DNA of 64,000 nucleotides from Rhizophagus clarus (taxonomy: Eukaryota > Glomeromycota > Glomeromycetes > Glomerales > Glomeraceae): NCBI GenBank assembly GCA_015698045.1, contig BLAL01000020.1, positions 124,001-188,000 on the forward strand, read 5' to 3'. Made by a program: the position numbers and the translations under genes. Positions 33,862 to 45,354 of this stretch are shown here, piece after piece. The notes under the pieces were generated by a model, which ran no database searches, was not told the origin of the DNA, and saw nothing but the letters and a program-made list of their open reading frames with translations. The number at the start of each line of letters is the position of its first letter. Position 1 is the first letter of the stretch.

Positions 33862-35534
33862 TTATTTCCCGTCACTATTGTGTAGAATTTGAAATACTTC
33901 GCATTCTTTTACAGTAAACTCGTTTGTAATTTCTCTGATCGGTTTTTCATAACAAGCTTTTACGCAACGATTACCATTTATTGTGCTCCATATAACAAGA
34001 TCACTTCTACCAAATTTTGGGCCACATGAAATACTATTATATGTGGCATAATTTCCATCCACTACACGACTTAAAACATAATTTTCAATTCTATTATTAT
34101 CAAAAGAGAATATAAAACTATCCTTAGTAATCCCATAACTAGAATTAGATTTCCATTCAACTGGATTGTATCCACCAAGAATTTCATTGCTATCTTCCAC
34201 CTTAATAATTGTTACTGTAGGGGATTTATTATCACAAATTTCATGAAATTTATCTCGTGTGAATCCATCACGAGATCCACGGAACAATAAATTAAATTCA
34301 TATGAAGAAGTTAACTTATCTGTAATATCTAATTTATCGACCCACTTTAAGATTAGTTCAGCATGTGGATGCGTTATGATTTTTGAATCGATATTTCTTG
34401 GTTTACTGTTGGGATCCAAAAGATTTAGGAAAGTTTTCAATAAATCTTTATATAATTTCTTTGGTAAAATTCTTTTACAAGGTAATACTTTATCCATAAA
34501 TTCTTTAGAAGTCAAATTGTAAAATTTAATAAAAGGGATACATTGTTGCAAAGTATCCTTTAAAACATTAAAATCATCCTTTGAATAGTCAGCAAAATCA
34601 GAGGGAAGTTCAGGATTTTGGGCAATTCCCCATTTAAGAACGCTTTCCCAAATTTGAATTTCACTTATTTGAAGGTTATCACTTTGAATAATTGAAACCA
34701 AAAGTTTTTCTGGAATTGAAGAAAATTTTGGTGAATTGAATATTTTATCTGGCTCTTTGAGGATTAAATTAGTGCAATATTTTTGAAGTTCCATAAAAGA
34801 ATTATCTCCAAAACTTGTCTGATAAATGAAATCAATGTTTTGCTCCATCCAATTTGTTTTGTTTTTGATCAAGAAGGACTGCAAATATGTGATTAATTCT
34901 TGAAGGTTAAGTTCATTGGCGGCAACTAGAATTTTAATTATATCCGTAACATCATATTCTTTTAAAGAAAGGCTTCCTCCATAAATATACCTAAAATAAA
35001 AAGTAAATAAGTAATTGTAACGGTCAATGGTCGAAGTAGTATGGTTTCCACTATGAAAACCTTTGTGTACGTGATTAAAACTTGTCAAATTTACATAGCA
35101 TTTCCATAATATTTCCAACAAAACTGGATACATTATTGAAATCTAACATACACTACGTAAATTGGACAGGTATATTAAGTTTTAATAGTATAACAGATAA
35201 GCTTCATGTAAACCATATCTCTTCGACCTGCGAGTAAGATTTAATTAACAATGACAACCATTTATAATTATTCATACCTTAAAATTATTTGAAAAATTTC
35301 AGGTGAAATATTTGGTAATTTGATAGGTGATAAAGTTCCATCATTCTTTTTTTTATTAGTCGACAAAATTCTTTGCAGGTAAGGAGAACGATAATGTAAA
35401 ATAACCATATGAGCACGAAAGATTTTTACATAAGGGTCATTACCAACTTCAATTGTAACGTCATAATATTCTTCATCATTCAGAATTTCAAGTAAATTCT
35501 GTGATAACTTTGGTAAAAACTTATTTTCATCCAT
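33862..35534 (-). CDS. BTB-BACK-TLDc protein, 2 exons, MITE in the intron (461 aa)
   Basis: Exons 35534-35278 and 34990-33862 join in phase 2. The intron is 287 bp instead of the usual 70-90 because a MITE (35022-35234) has entered it; the splice sites are untouched. The start is at MDENKFLPKLSQ (35534). BTB (EYYDVTIEVG), BACK (WESVLKWGIAQNPELP) and TLDc (FNLLFRGSRDGFTRDKFHEICDN, GGYNPVEWKS, DSFIFSF, ECEVFQIL) are complete. The linker between BACK and TLDc is short, and the C-terminus is extended by HNSDGK. The pseudogene at 40750-42200 is its closest relative and shares the intron sequence without the MITE. Confidence 0.88.
35022..35234. mobile_element. MITE in the intron of the 33862 gene, about 213 bp
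   Basis: GGTCGAAGTAGTATGGTTT near the left end pairs with the inverse of the right end (GGTCGAAGAGATATGGTTT) with few differences. The intron of the related pseudogene (41888-41928) reads GTAATTGTAACAGTAAG straight across the site and so preserves the empty target. It is non-coding. Confidence 0.7.
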
Positions 35535-35592
35535 TTTTATAATTTTAAGCGAAATGAAAGAAAGAAAAAAAATTATTCCCAATTTGTATCAT

Positions 35593-35610
35593 AATCAAAC
35601 CTTTATATAC
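35593..35610 (-). promoter_or_regulatory. TATA-like box of the 33862 gene
   Basis: On the minus strand GTATATAAAGGTTTGATT lies about 60-75 bases before the ATG, the counterpart of the TATATAAGGTTTGATCA block at 28.7 kb. The same block, diverged, is at 42258-42274 in front of the related pseudogene. Confidence 0.4.
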
Positions 35611-35824
35611 TAGTTTGCTGTATTCTGTGTAACGTTAATTTGATTGTCGATGTATACACTTGTCAATGTTTTCTTACCATATTTTTTTTTTGCGCTATGA
35701 ACGCCAATCAGCTGTTAGATACTTGCCCAGAGTTAGTTTCGAAAGCTAATAAAATTTTTAAAAGTTTTAATTCTGACATAGATAAAACAACTATTATTTA
35801 TCACACACCCAGTCACATCGTGGT

Positions 35825-38529
35825 TAGGGATTGGAATCGATTATCATTATTAGAATCGATTTTAAAATCGATTAATCGCGATTAATCGTTTCGCAAATTT
35901 CGATTCTATGATTCGATTTTCGATAATCGAAACTAATCGAATTTATACTTCAAAAAAATACAATTTTATGGCGCAGCATTTTGTTTAATCACGTTTTAAT
36001 GAACTTTTTATTTCTATAATTTGTAATTATACTTAAAATAATAAATTTTTTTTATATTTTAAATTTTATAAATTTATTCAAATAACTAATGTATATTAAT
36101 ACCAATATCCGCTAGAAAATTTGATACTTAAGCATCATCTACCCCATATATATTAATATATTCTCTATTTCTTTTTAAAAACATGAGCTGGTTACTAACA
36201 GATGAATTCAAACGGGTTCTTAGAGGAGTAACTAAGTTTTTAGCATCAGAAAAAAGCCTTTCTGGCGGCACTGAAGTAGCAGGTATAGAGAGATACTTCA
36301 TTGCTAGTTTGTGTAATACTGGATATTGATTTTTGTTTGTTGACCACCATAAATAAGGATCATATTCTTCAAGAACAGGCAGTTCTACTATATCAATATA
36401 ATGTTGGAATTCATCCTTTATTGGTGCAGCTTTAGAATTCTTTTTTTTCCAAAAACTACTCATTTCTGTCACTAAGTCATCTGTATCCTTATCAGCAGAT
36501 GATGTAGAATTATCAATTTGTTCATTTTGTTTAAAGATCATGAACTCTTCTCTTAACTGGCTAAAAATATTATCACATTCTTCTTGAGAATTAATAAAAT
36601 CTAAGCTTTTAAAGCGAGGGTCAAAAAAAGATCCTTTCAGACATAATTCTTGGAAAAAATTCCATCTTGATGTTAAATCTTCTAATATTGCATTTCTGCA
36701 ATATTTTGCATCACTAGTTTTCAATGAAGTAAATTCAGTTTCAAGTTTTTCTCTTAAATTACATATGCATGGATATGTAAAACAAATAGTTGGATAATTT
36801 ACACCACTTAAGAGACGTGTTGCAGCTTCAAAAGGATTCAAAAGCTCCACTATTTCTTTGATTATTTTCCATTCATGAACTGTTGGAACAATTCTTCTAG
36901 TTTTTCACCTTCTTTATGAATATTTAAATTTGTATTACTTATTGGGAAGCCTTTAACATTACAACTGTTGGCTTTAAAATGATGAGTCTTTGGAAAGCAT
37001 ACAGAGTTGAATTCCATCGTGTATTGTTTGTTTTTATAACATCAAGATAAATAAGATTTTCAACTTCTTTTTCCAACTCATTATCATCTTGCAAAACCTC
37101 TTGCTGTCGATGTAAATACATCTGTGCTTCTTTTAACTGTTGTTTTTTCTTATTTCCTGCTAAAAAAGTAATGAGGCGCTTACATTTATCAACTAATTGT
37201 TTTATCTTATCTAACCCCTTTCCAATGCTTAGTTGGAGCATATGGGCAGCACAAGGAATTCTTTCACCAATACCTATTTCACTACATGCTTTTTTTACAT
37301 TTGAACCATTATCAGTTACTAGAGCAATTATCTTTGATTCAATCTCCCATTCATAAAACAAATCAATCAAATGTTCCTGAATTTCAGTTGCACCATGTGG
37401 ATATGGTAATTCTTCCATACTGAGAAGTACTTTATATGGTTCAAAATCAGATGTTATCCAATGGGCTGTAACACCTAAATCATCTAATGTCAAAGAGATA
37501 TGCCTCACTTGTGCTAGTTGATTTTTAAGTGTATTTTTTCCTATTTCAAATATTTTTGAAATCCTACTTTTAATGGTTTTAGTGCAAGGGACTTTATAAC
37601 GCTTATCAAATCCTTTTATCATTCTAATAAAATCTGGATCTTTACAACATTTAAGGGTTGTACTGTTCCAATAATAAATCCTATGACATTTTTAGTTAGA
37701 GATTCTTGTACAGAATGTTTATATGGTTTGACAGAAGGTTCAGGAGGATTTCTTAATTCTTTTTCTTCATATTTTATAGCAATCTCTTTGGTAATACCAT
37801 GTGTACCTGACAAATGTGTTGCTAATGAGCTTGGAGAACCACACCATGTGAGCATTTTTTCACATCCACTAATTTGACATACAGCCTTAGTATTATCTCT
37901 ATTGAGCTCAAAAAACTGCCATACCCAGCTTGTTTTTGGTCTTCTAATTTTAGTTGGTGCTTTATGCTGTTTTGAATGTTGATTAATTTCTAAAAATTCC
38001 GCTTCAATATCATCAATAGTTATATTATAAATATCAGCAGATAGTGTAGTAATATCTTGCAGTAACACATGACTGTCTTTAGCTTCATAATCAGGATCAT
38101 TTTCACTTTCATCTTGTATCGTTAAATGACTGGTTTCAACCTCATGGATTGAGTCATTTTCACTCTCTTCTATTACATCCTGTGCTAAATTTTCTTTTTC
38201 TACTGTTGCTTCTTCAGCCATCTGTTCCATTTGTTTATGTTTACTTCGTGTAGTAGTTGCCATTTTTTTTTTTAAAGAAAAGTTTTAAAGTGTGGGAATT
38301 TTTACGGTATTAGCAGAAATAAAGGATAAATGATCGGCATAATAACTTGATTTAAAACTAATTTTTTAGTGTAACAGATAAATTTGATGATGGACATTTA
38401 ATAAACTACTTCTCCTATCAATACTGCGCCACAATAAGTAAATTCGATTTTTATTCGATAATCGATTTGAAATCGATTCTTATCGATTTTCGATAAATTC
38501 GATTATCGTAAAATCGATTCCAATCCCTA
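35825..38529 (-). mobile_element. hAT transposon, copy 1 (2.7 kb) with 8-bp target duplication
   Basis: The ends TAGGGATTGGAATCGATT are inverted repeats followed by subterminal AATCGATT-rich arrays. ATCGTGGT stands directly on both sides (35817-35824 and 38530-38537), the 8-bp duplication expected for hAT. A BED-finger transposase relic lies inside on the minus strand. The target duplication is still perfect, so insertion was fairly recent despite the coding damage. Confidence 0.92.
36128..38263 (-). pseudogene. hAT transposase pseudogene (BED zinc finger + dimerisation domain)
   Basis: The start at 38263 gives an acidic N-terminus. A BED zinc finger follows (SWVWQFFELNRD, CQISGCEKML, HLSGTHG; C2H2 pattern). 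After a frameshift near 37635 the RNase H-like core continues (MIKGFDKRYKVPCTKT, SLTLD, VTDNGSNVKKAC, CAAHMLQLSIGKGLDK). Around SLTLD about ten residues are missing; copy 2 has LTLDTWSSPAHLPYLG there. Further indels near 36900 precede the C-terminal hAT dimerisation block (IPATSVPPERLFSDAKNL). At least three frameshifts and the deletion next to the first catalytic Asp rule out activity. Confidence 0.85.
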
Positions 38530-38537
38530 ATCGTGGT

Positions 38538-38805
38538 TATAAATACTTTCATATCGTATTTAATTATTAGGATACTGTACCAAAACGAAGTTTTCTACAA
38601 CTTTGTAATAAAATTAATTTCTTATATTTTGACCATTTTAGTTTAGCAAAATTTTTTTTGCATATTATCCAGGTTAATTATTTTTATCCGTCGTTTATTT
38701 GACCCAAAAGTAATTATATTATCACATTTCTACATGTTCTTTTGATTTATGCTTCGTATGTATATATACATATACCATGTTAAAAAAAAAATTGTAATTG
38801 AAAAA
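38538..38805. other. Flank of the hAT element, no gene seen
   Basis: AT-rich. About 38690-38760 resembles 40610-40670 (TTTGACCCAAAAGTAATTATATTATCACATTTCT against TTTTGATTCATAAGTGATTAAATCATCACATTTCT). This is duplicated paralogue flank. Confidence 0.35.
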
Positions 38806-38809
38806 AAAA

Positions 38810-38945
38810 ATATGACGGTCAAAGTGATCTGTAACCCGATCAGGTTGAATCGGTCTTGATAAAGGCCGATCTTGCACCAATCCTAGGACAGTCTTTGGTC
38901 CATGATTTGAGGACCGGTCTGGAGTCTGGACCGGACCAATTATTA
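38810..38945. repeat. GGTCCGG-rich repeat relic
   Basis: A short stretch with CCGATC, GGTCTTGATAAAGG, GGACCGGTC and GGACCGGACC words, GC-richer than its flanks. A partly matching stretch (GATCGGCCATAGTCCTAAGACTGCC) occurs at 59957-59981. Probably a MITE remnant. It stands where the TLDc part of the neighbouring pseudogene should be. Confidence 0.4.
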
Positions 38946-39014
38946 ATTACATATTATTGTCGAATTTTTAAATTTTGATATTTAATGTCAATCATATCGC
39001 TCTGGTTACTTAGT

Positions 39015-39690
39015 GATACTTTAAAAAAGATACTATATATTTGGATCCGAAAGATTTAAATAGCTCTTTAATAAATCTTTTACATAATTCATTTGGTAAA
39101 ATTTTTTTTATAAGGTAATCCTTACCCATAAATTCATTATATGTGAAATTGTAAAATTTAATAAATAAAATAAATTGTTGCAAGATATTTAAAATCATCT
39201 TGTGAACAAACTTGAAATTCGTTATAAATTTGAATAATTAGTACCAGAAGTTTTTTTTGAAATCGAAGGGAAATTTGGTGTTCTGAATACGGAATACCTT
39301 AATTTAGTACAATAATTTTAAAGATCCAAGAACGAATTATTTTAAAACTTATTTGATAAACGAAATCAAATTTTGCTCCATCCAACTTGATTTATTTTTC
39401 ACAAAAAAGGATTATAAATATATGATTAATTCTTTCAAGCAAAGTTCCTATATAAAAATATCTATAATAAAATTTGAAATTTAAAACTTATTTGATGGAG
39501 GATATCATTATTTTATAATATTTCTTACCTTTAAAATTATATGAAAGATTTGTAAAGTAATTGGTAATTCGACATGTGATCATTCTTTCTTTGATTAATT
39601 AATTCTTGGAAGTAATACAAAATAACCATATGAACATGAAACAACAATACAATGTTCTTTATAATTCGATGGTAAAAGTTTATTATGATT
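39015..39690 (-). pseudogene. BTB-BACK relic lacking TLDc
   Basis: On the minus strand, remnants of BTB exon 1 (about 39690-39530, including CATATGGTTATTTTG and an exon-end AAAGGT) are followed by broken BACK sequence. This ends with ILQQFILFIKFYNFTYNEF and KDLFKSF-like linker at about 39200-39030. Everything downstream, including TLDc, is gone. Many indels. An old, dead paralogue. Confidence 0.65.
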
Positions 39691-39875
39691 TAAAATGATC
39701 AAAACATAATTAACCATTGTATTCTGTACAACATTAAATTACAAACATAATTTTACGCATCGTCTGCGTCAATTTTTTGCGCACTGCCACATTAACTAGG
39801 CTAGAGTTAGCAAAAGCTAGAAACAAGTTCTTACTACGCATTACTATACCCTTCGGGGCTTAGATTAATTAAAAT

Positions 39876-40251
39876 TTTTTTTATTTTAATTTATATATAT
39901 CAAGATTTACATATAAACTAGACTAGAAAACTAAACCACGTACAAAGTAGTCCATTTTAGGGCTACAAAAAAAAAGAAAAAAAAGAAGAGAAAATATAGC
40001 AAGAAAAAAACACCACCAACTACTCATACCATGACCAAAAACTATTATAATAAGGCACGCATCCAGATAGAGCGAATGCGTAAATTTTGTCCGATATTGA
40101 TCTGAAATATAAAGTCGTAAACCAACTCTCTATCCTTGCAGACTCTAATCCGCATCGCTCGCCCAGCTAAGACCATCATCAAAAAACTTAAACAATTTGA
40201 ACGATTATTGTATTTTTATTAAGCGACTAACATCCATTATCCTGTTAGGTT
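39876..40251 (-). mobile_element. Short retroelement (SINE or truncated LINE), 18-bp target duplication
   Basis: GCTTAGATTAATTAAAAT (39858-39875) and GCTTAGGTTAATTAAAAT (40252-40269) flank a 376-bp unit. The left end is T-rich, that is an A-rich 3' tail if read on the minus strand. This arrangement is the signature of target-primed insertion. No coding frame is seen. The minus-strand sequence near 40175-40100 (TAGCTGGGCGAGCG) vaguely recalls a Pol III A box, but no clear B box was found. Confidence 0.7.
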
Positions 40252-40269
40252 GCTTAGGTTAATTAAAAT

Positions 40270-40749
40270 AGCCCCCCAGAATCCTATCACATTATTCCAA
40301 TTTACGCGTCATTTTTGTTTACACTGATTTGCGACAACCATTTTTTTTTCTTTTTTTTTAGATTCTTTTTTTTATTCTTGCTCCTGTTCATTTTTTCTTA
40401 TTTTCCAGGAATAAGAATTTTTTAAAAAATTTGTCTATATAAATTTCTATTTTTAGATTAACTACCCTGAACCAAAGTCTATTTTAACCCCAGAGGGTCT
40501 ATTCTAACTAATATAAACCTCAGATTTTGGTTAATAATACTCTCCTGTATTAACAGAAATAATATACTTTTTCTGAATTCATACATAAATAATGCAAATT
40601 TACTTATTTCGGCTTTATTTTGATTCATAAGTGATTAAATCATCACATTTCTGTATATTCATTTATTTTTTGACAGAGAAATCTCCTTAAAATACAAATC
40701 TCATAACTCATATTGAATTACATCTATCGTGAAATGTGAACTAATTTTA
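40270..40749. other. Spacer, no gene seen
   Basis: No coding signal. Its last 150 bases resemble 3' flanks of the minus-strand BTB-TLDc genes. Confidence 0.35.
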
Positions 40750-42200
40750 TCATTTTACTTCGCATTCTCCTATAGTAAATTCTTCTGCAATTTCTCTGAT
40801 CGGTTTTTCGTAACTATTTTTTACGCAACAATTACCACTTGGCCTGCTCTATATATTAAGATCACTTCTATCAAATTTAGAACCACATAAAGTACTATTA
40901 AATGTGGCATAATTTTCATCCACTACACGACTTAAAACAAAATTTTCAATTCTATTATTATCAAAAGAGAATATAAGAACTATCCTTAGTAATCCCAAAA
41001 CTAGAATCAGATTTCCATTCGACTGGATTATAACACCAAGAATTTCGTTACTATTTTTCACTTTAACAATAGTTAATGTGAGTGAATGGTTATCACAAAT
41101 TTGATGAAATTTATCTCGTGTAAGTCCATCACGAGATCCACGGAACAATAATTTAAATTCATACGAAGAAGTTATCTTATCTTTTATATCTAATCTATCG
41201 ATCCACTTTAAGATTATTTCAGCATGTTAATACGTTATAATTTTTGAATTAATATTCTGATACGAGGGTTTGATTTATCATTTGGTTTATCATTAAGATC
41301 CGAAATACTTAAAAAAGATTTCAATAAATCCTTGTAAAAGAATTTTACCAAAGGAATTATATAAGGTAATACTTTATCAATAAATTCTTTAGATGTCAAT
41401 TTGTAAAATCTAATAAAAGGGATAAATTGTTGCAAAGTATTATATTCTTTAAAATATTAAAATCATTCTTTGAATAGTTGCAAAATCAGAGAGAAGTTCG
41501 GGATTTTGAGCAAGACCCATTTAAGAACGTTTTCCCAAATTTGAATTTCACTTATTTGAAGATTATCATTTTGAATAATTAAAACCAAAAGTTTTTCTGG
41601 AATTGAAGAAAATTTTGGTGAATTGAATATTTTATCTGGCCCTTTTGTGATTAAATTAGTGCAATATTTTTTGAAGTTCTATAAAAGAATTATTTCCAAA
41701 ACTTGTCTGGTAAATGAAATCAATATTTTACTCTATCTAATTTGTTTTGTTTTTGATCAAGAAGGACTTAAATACATGACTAGTTCTTGAAGACTAGTTC
41801 ATTGGCAGCAATTGGAATTTTAATTATATTTGTAACATCATATTCTTTTAAAGAAAGCCTTCCTCCATAAATATAACTAAAATAAAAAGTAAATAAGTAA
41901 TTGTAACAGTAAGATTTAATTACCATTTTATAGTTATTCATACCTTAATATTATTTGAAAAATTTCAGGTGAAACATTTGGTAATTTGATAAGTGATAAA
42001 GTTTCATCATTCTTCTTTTTATTAGTCGACAAAATTCTTTGTAAATAAGGAGAATGATAATGTGAAATAACCATATGAGCACGAAAGACTTTTACATAAG
42101 GGTCATTACCAACTTCAATGGTAACATCATAGTATTCTTCTTCATTTAAAATTTCAAGTAAATTTTGTGATAATTTTGGTAAAAGATTATTGTCATCCAT
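40750..42200 (-). pseudogene. BTB-BACK-TLDc pseudogene, sister of the 33862 gene
   Basis: Exon 1 (42200-41944) is fully open (EYYDVTIEVG, FRAHMVISHYHSPYLQRIL). The intron (41943-41877) resembles that of the gene at 33862 without its MITE. The acceptor is now followed by T, changing the conserved Arg codon. Exon 2 (41876-40750) keeps recognisable BACK and TLDc (GLTRDKFHQICDNHS, FSFDNNRIENFVLSRVVDENYA) but has single-base indels near 41760, 41670, 41510, 41440, 41340, 41030 and 40980, and ends early at EFTIGECEVK. A young pseudogene: exon 1 is clean, exon 2 is riddled. Confidence 0.82.
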
Positions 42201-42289
42201 ATTATTTTTTTAAATAATAATAAAAAAAAAAAAAAATTAATTCCGATTCGTGTATGGTCAAAACCTAATATATAATAGTTATCGTGTAA

Positions 42290-43447
42290 TTGCGGACAAT
42301 TGGATCGTATGATTGCAGAACAATTGGAGTGTAGTAAAACTGCCGTTTATAATATACTTAAACGTTTTTGTGATACTGGCTCTTACACACCAAAAAAAAT
42401 CAGGTCGCCCAACACTCTTTAACTCATCAGCGTGACAAGAACTTAAAGCTTTCATTGTTTCCAATTATTAGTTCTTTTTCAGTCGAGTCTATTATTTCTA
42501 CCTCTATGGGTAACATTAGTTCCTCATCTATTCCTATATTCAGAGTTGTTTTTCCTAATGATGCTATTCTATTTCTATTGGCCATTGTACATCTAAAATT
42601 ACTTTTTCGTTCGATTGGTAAGTTAAGTTCTTTTCTTAATTTAAATTATTGTGGGTATTATTTCTTTCAAGAAAATGGTGAAAATTGTCGACTTTGTTCA
42701 AAAAAGATTGCAACTGTTTGGACAGCTTGTAAAAAGCAACCTATTTCTGTATGTACCATACGTCGTAACCTTAAAAAGGTTGGATTTCATGCCTGTATTC
42801 CCCGTCACAAACCTGCAATGACAGAAGCACATCGTCAGGCTCATCTTGAATGGGCTTTTGCGCACAGAAATTGGACAACAAGAAGTGGAGAAGAGTGCTT
42901 TTTTCAGATGAAAGCACTTTTGCACAGAATGGTCATCAGGGAAGGTTTCGGCGTGAGAATTGAGTCCTGATTGTGTTGCAGTTACTGTAAAACACAGTCC
43001 TAGCAGAATGGTTTGGGGTTGTTTCTCCTGGTATTGGCTAGGACCAATTGTTTCGTTAAAAGGTTCAGTTACAGGTCAAACTCATACTAAAATAATTCAA
43101 GACTATGTCGTACCTACTTTGGATGAGCATTTTCCACATGGTAATGGAATTTTCCAAGACAACGCTCCATCACATCGTTCAAAAGTCGCTATGGCTGCCC
43201 GTGAAGATGCCAAAATTGTGGTGCTTCAATGGTCAGCACAAAACCCTGACTTGAACCCCATCGAGAATATGTGGGCGGAAATGAAAGCAATGGTGCGTCA
43301 TCATGATTCACCACCATCTAATATGAGGAGTATGTTAAAGATGTGTGGGATGATATTTCTCCAGAATATTACAAAAAATTAATTGACAGCATGCCACAAA
43401 GAATTGAAGCGGTTATTGTCACAAATGGATATAATATTAATTATTAA
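42290..43447 (+). pseudogene. Tc1-like transposase pseudogene with intact DDE blocks
   Basis: Helix-turn-helix pieces come first (EQLECSKTAVYNILKRF, SYTPKK; then WTACKKQPISVCTIRRNLKK and HRQAHLEWAFAH). The DDE core follows in three frames: LFSDESTFAQNG, then PSRMVWGCFSWYWLGPIV, FQDNAPSHRSKV and NPDLNPIENMWAEMK, to a tail ending at TAA 43445-43447. The catalytic D, D and E are all present, unlike the copy at 7.2 kb. A foreign insert at 42447-42669 and frameshifts near 42885, 42965 and 43345 disable it. Confidence 0.8.
42447..42669 (-). other. Retropepsin-like fragment inside the Tc1-like transposase
   Basis: Compared with copy 1, where CTTAAGAGAAAATGATG is continuous, this copy has 223 extra bases. 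On the minus strand they read MANRNRIASLGKTTLNIGID, then LMLPIEVEIIDSTEKELIIG. The LPIEV-x-ID-x-ELIIG pattern is that of the flap-to-ILG part of LTR-retrotransposon aspartic proteases. Neither the catalytic DTG nor an LTR is included. The family call rests on pattern only. Confidence 0.45.
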
Positions 43448-43583
43448 TATATAATTTTTTTTTACATAAAATTAATAAAGGACAATCAGATTAATATATT
43501 TACTTAATAAATAATTTTTAATTTTATTATATTATTTTATATGTTTTAAAAAAATGTCCGCATACTTTTGATCACCATCTGTA

Positions 43584-44615
43584 ATTGTGCATTTTGATCA
43601 CGGGAGTAAATCATATACACAATAGTCATAAATGCAATATGCTACGTCTCCAAATGGTTTTAAAAAATCTATAGTAATTTAATTTAAAACATTCTCTCCA
43701 AGCCCAACTCGACATAATTTTAACAAATTAAATCCCTTTTTACAATAACCTACTGGACGTTAGGCAAACAATTAAGCTTAGCATAAACGTATAAAAATTT
43801 TAAACATCAATATTACCATTAGAACAAATTGATTAGAGAACATTTATGCTTATTATGAATTTGATTAATATAAATGTGGAGCAGGGTAGAATTTTAAGAG
43901 TTATTAGGAATTTAAAATATATGATGTGATTATATTAATATGAAAAATAGAAGAGAACTTATTGCCTAACCAAATCTCTAAACTTACTGATAAAAAAAAA
44001 ATCGGATTTAGCATTGGTTTGCAATAAGACAAATAAGCATGTTGTAATTTAGTAAAGATTGGTTAACTGACACGCCACTATTGTGTAATAAACTAATTAC
44101 TGTTTAAATTTTTGAGGAATCTGCTGTTTTCTATTACGAATGATATTCGAACACAAATCGGGGTAAATCATATTTGACATCAGGTAAGTTAACAATATTT
44201 TAGAATTTACTTCATCAAAGGACTAGTATATAATTTTACGCGGTTATTATACAATGTCTGGCAAATCAAGATGTGACGTTAAAAAGCATTTTGGACTTAT
44301 TAACGTTAACGAAAATTTTCAAGTTACGGAATCTATGAAATAATTTGTTGGTATCCGGCTTCAGTTTTTCTTGCATGTCAATCAATCAAAAAGATTAATT
44401 CTTTTAGTAATCCATAAAATTCAAAAAATATTTATCAAAAAAATGCGATTATTCATTTCTAAACAAAACAGTAATTTGATCTTATAAAATTTATACGAGA
44501 GACTTCAATAAAATGTAATTTTTTCTTTAAAAAAAAAATAAAAGAAAATTATATAAAATTTATAGAAGCAATAAACATACAATAAGTTCTTTGTATACAA
44601 ATTCTTTAGGTAAAT
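43584..44615. other. Intergenic region, no gene seen
   Basis: AT-rich, without a supported frame, RNA gene or recognised repeat. Confidence 0.35.
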
Positions 44616-44617
44616 TA

Positions 44618-45352
44618 TCGCCCTTTTCAATTTAGTGCGACCCCCTGATTTTTAGCATGTCATATACAGGAAAATCGATTTTCAGTTTTCATGTGATAAT
44701 CAGCCAATAAGACTTTATGTTATTGTTATCACATGATTAGTTGTATTTGCGCGTCAAAGAAAAAAATGGTAGAAATAAAATTATTTTACAATAAAAAGAA
44801 CAGAATAAAAGTAAAATATTAAATATATTATTACAAGAGAACAACTGCTTTAAAGTTATTTTAATCTAACAATATGCCTGTTTATATATTATAGAACACA
44901 GAGTTTATATTTTAATAATATAATGTTTAATGGTTAATATCTGATATTTATTTGTTGAAAACCTACAAAAAGACATAATAAGTCGTTAGTTAATAAATCT
45001 TCAAGCTTTATATATAAGTTCAAACTTCTTAAAAAGTTTATAAAAATAAATAAATCTTCTATTTTTTAAGAGATTTAGCATAAAAAAGAAATCAAAGGAA
45101 ATCTCAGGAAATCTCTCAAACTTAATAGTTTGAAAGCCAACTTTAGTTTGTTAAATACTATACCTGAAACTTTGTAAATATGTAGTTTAATATAAAAAGT
45201 TTCTGAAATCACAGGAAATCACAAGAGAGTTAACACAATAGAAAAGTTTTACTAGAACGGTTTGCGAAAAAATGGAGGAAATCGGAGAAATCAAAAGTGA
45301 TTTACATATATTGTTACACGATCAGGGGGTCGCACTAAATTGAAAAGGGCGA
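44618..45352. mobile_element. Non-autonomous TIR element, 735 bp, perfect 32-bp TIRs, TA flanks
   Basis: The left end TCGCCCTTTTCAATTTAGTG continues through GCGACCCCCTGAT, and the right end is its exact inverse over 32 bases. TA stands on both sides (44616-44617, 45353-45354), suggesting a TA-targeting superfamily. The interior is AT-rich without a coding frame. Perfect ends point to a recent insertion. Confidence 0.85.
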
Positions 45353-45354
45353 TA

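Larger units (their letters stand above)
42285..43583 (+). mobile_element. Tc1/mariner-like element, copy 2, truncated at the left end
   Basis: The right end is clear: ATGTCCGCATACTTTTGATC, then ACCATCTGTA ending at 43583, related to the right end of copy 1 (TGTCCG, CTGTA). The left boundary lies in the 5' flank of the BTB pseudogene and has no matching terminal repeat, so the 5' part, with the transposase start, was lost. A 223-bp foreign fragment sits within the transposase. Confidence 0.65.

Noticed and set aside
35640-35885. Plus-strand frame interrupted by hAT copy 1 (MNANQLLDTCPELVSKANK)
   Set aside because: No family recognised, and the reading beyond the hAT end is unconvincing. Possibly chance sequence in the spacer upstream of the 33862 gene.
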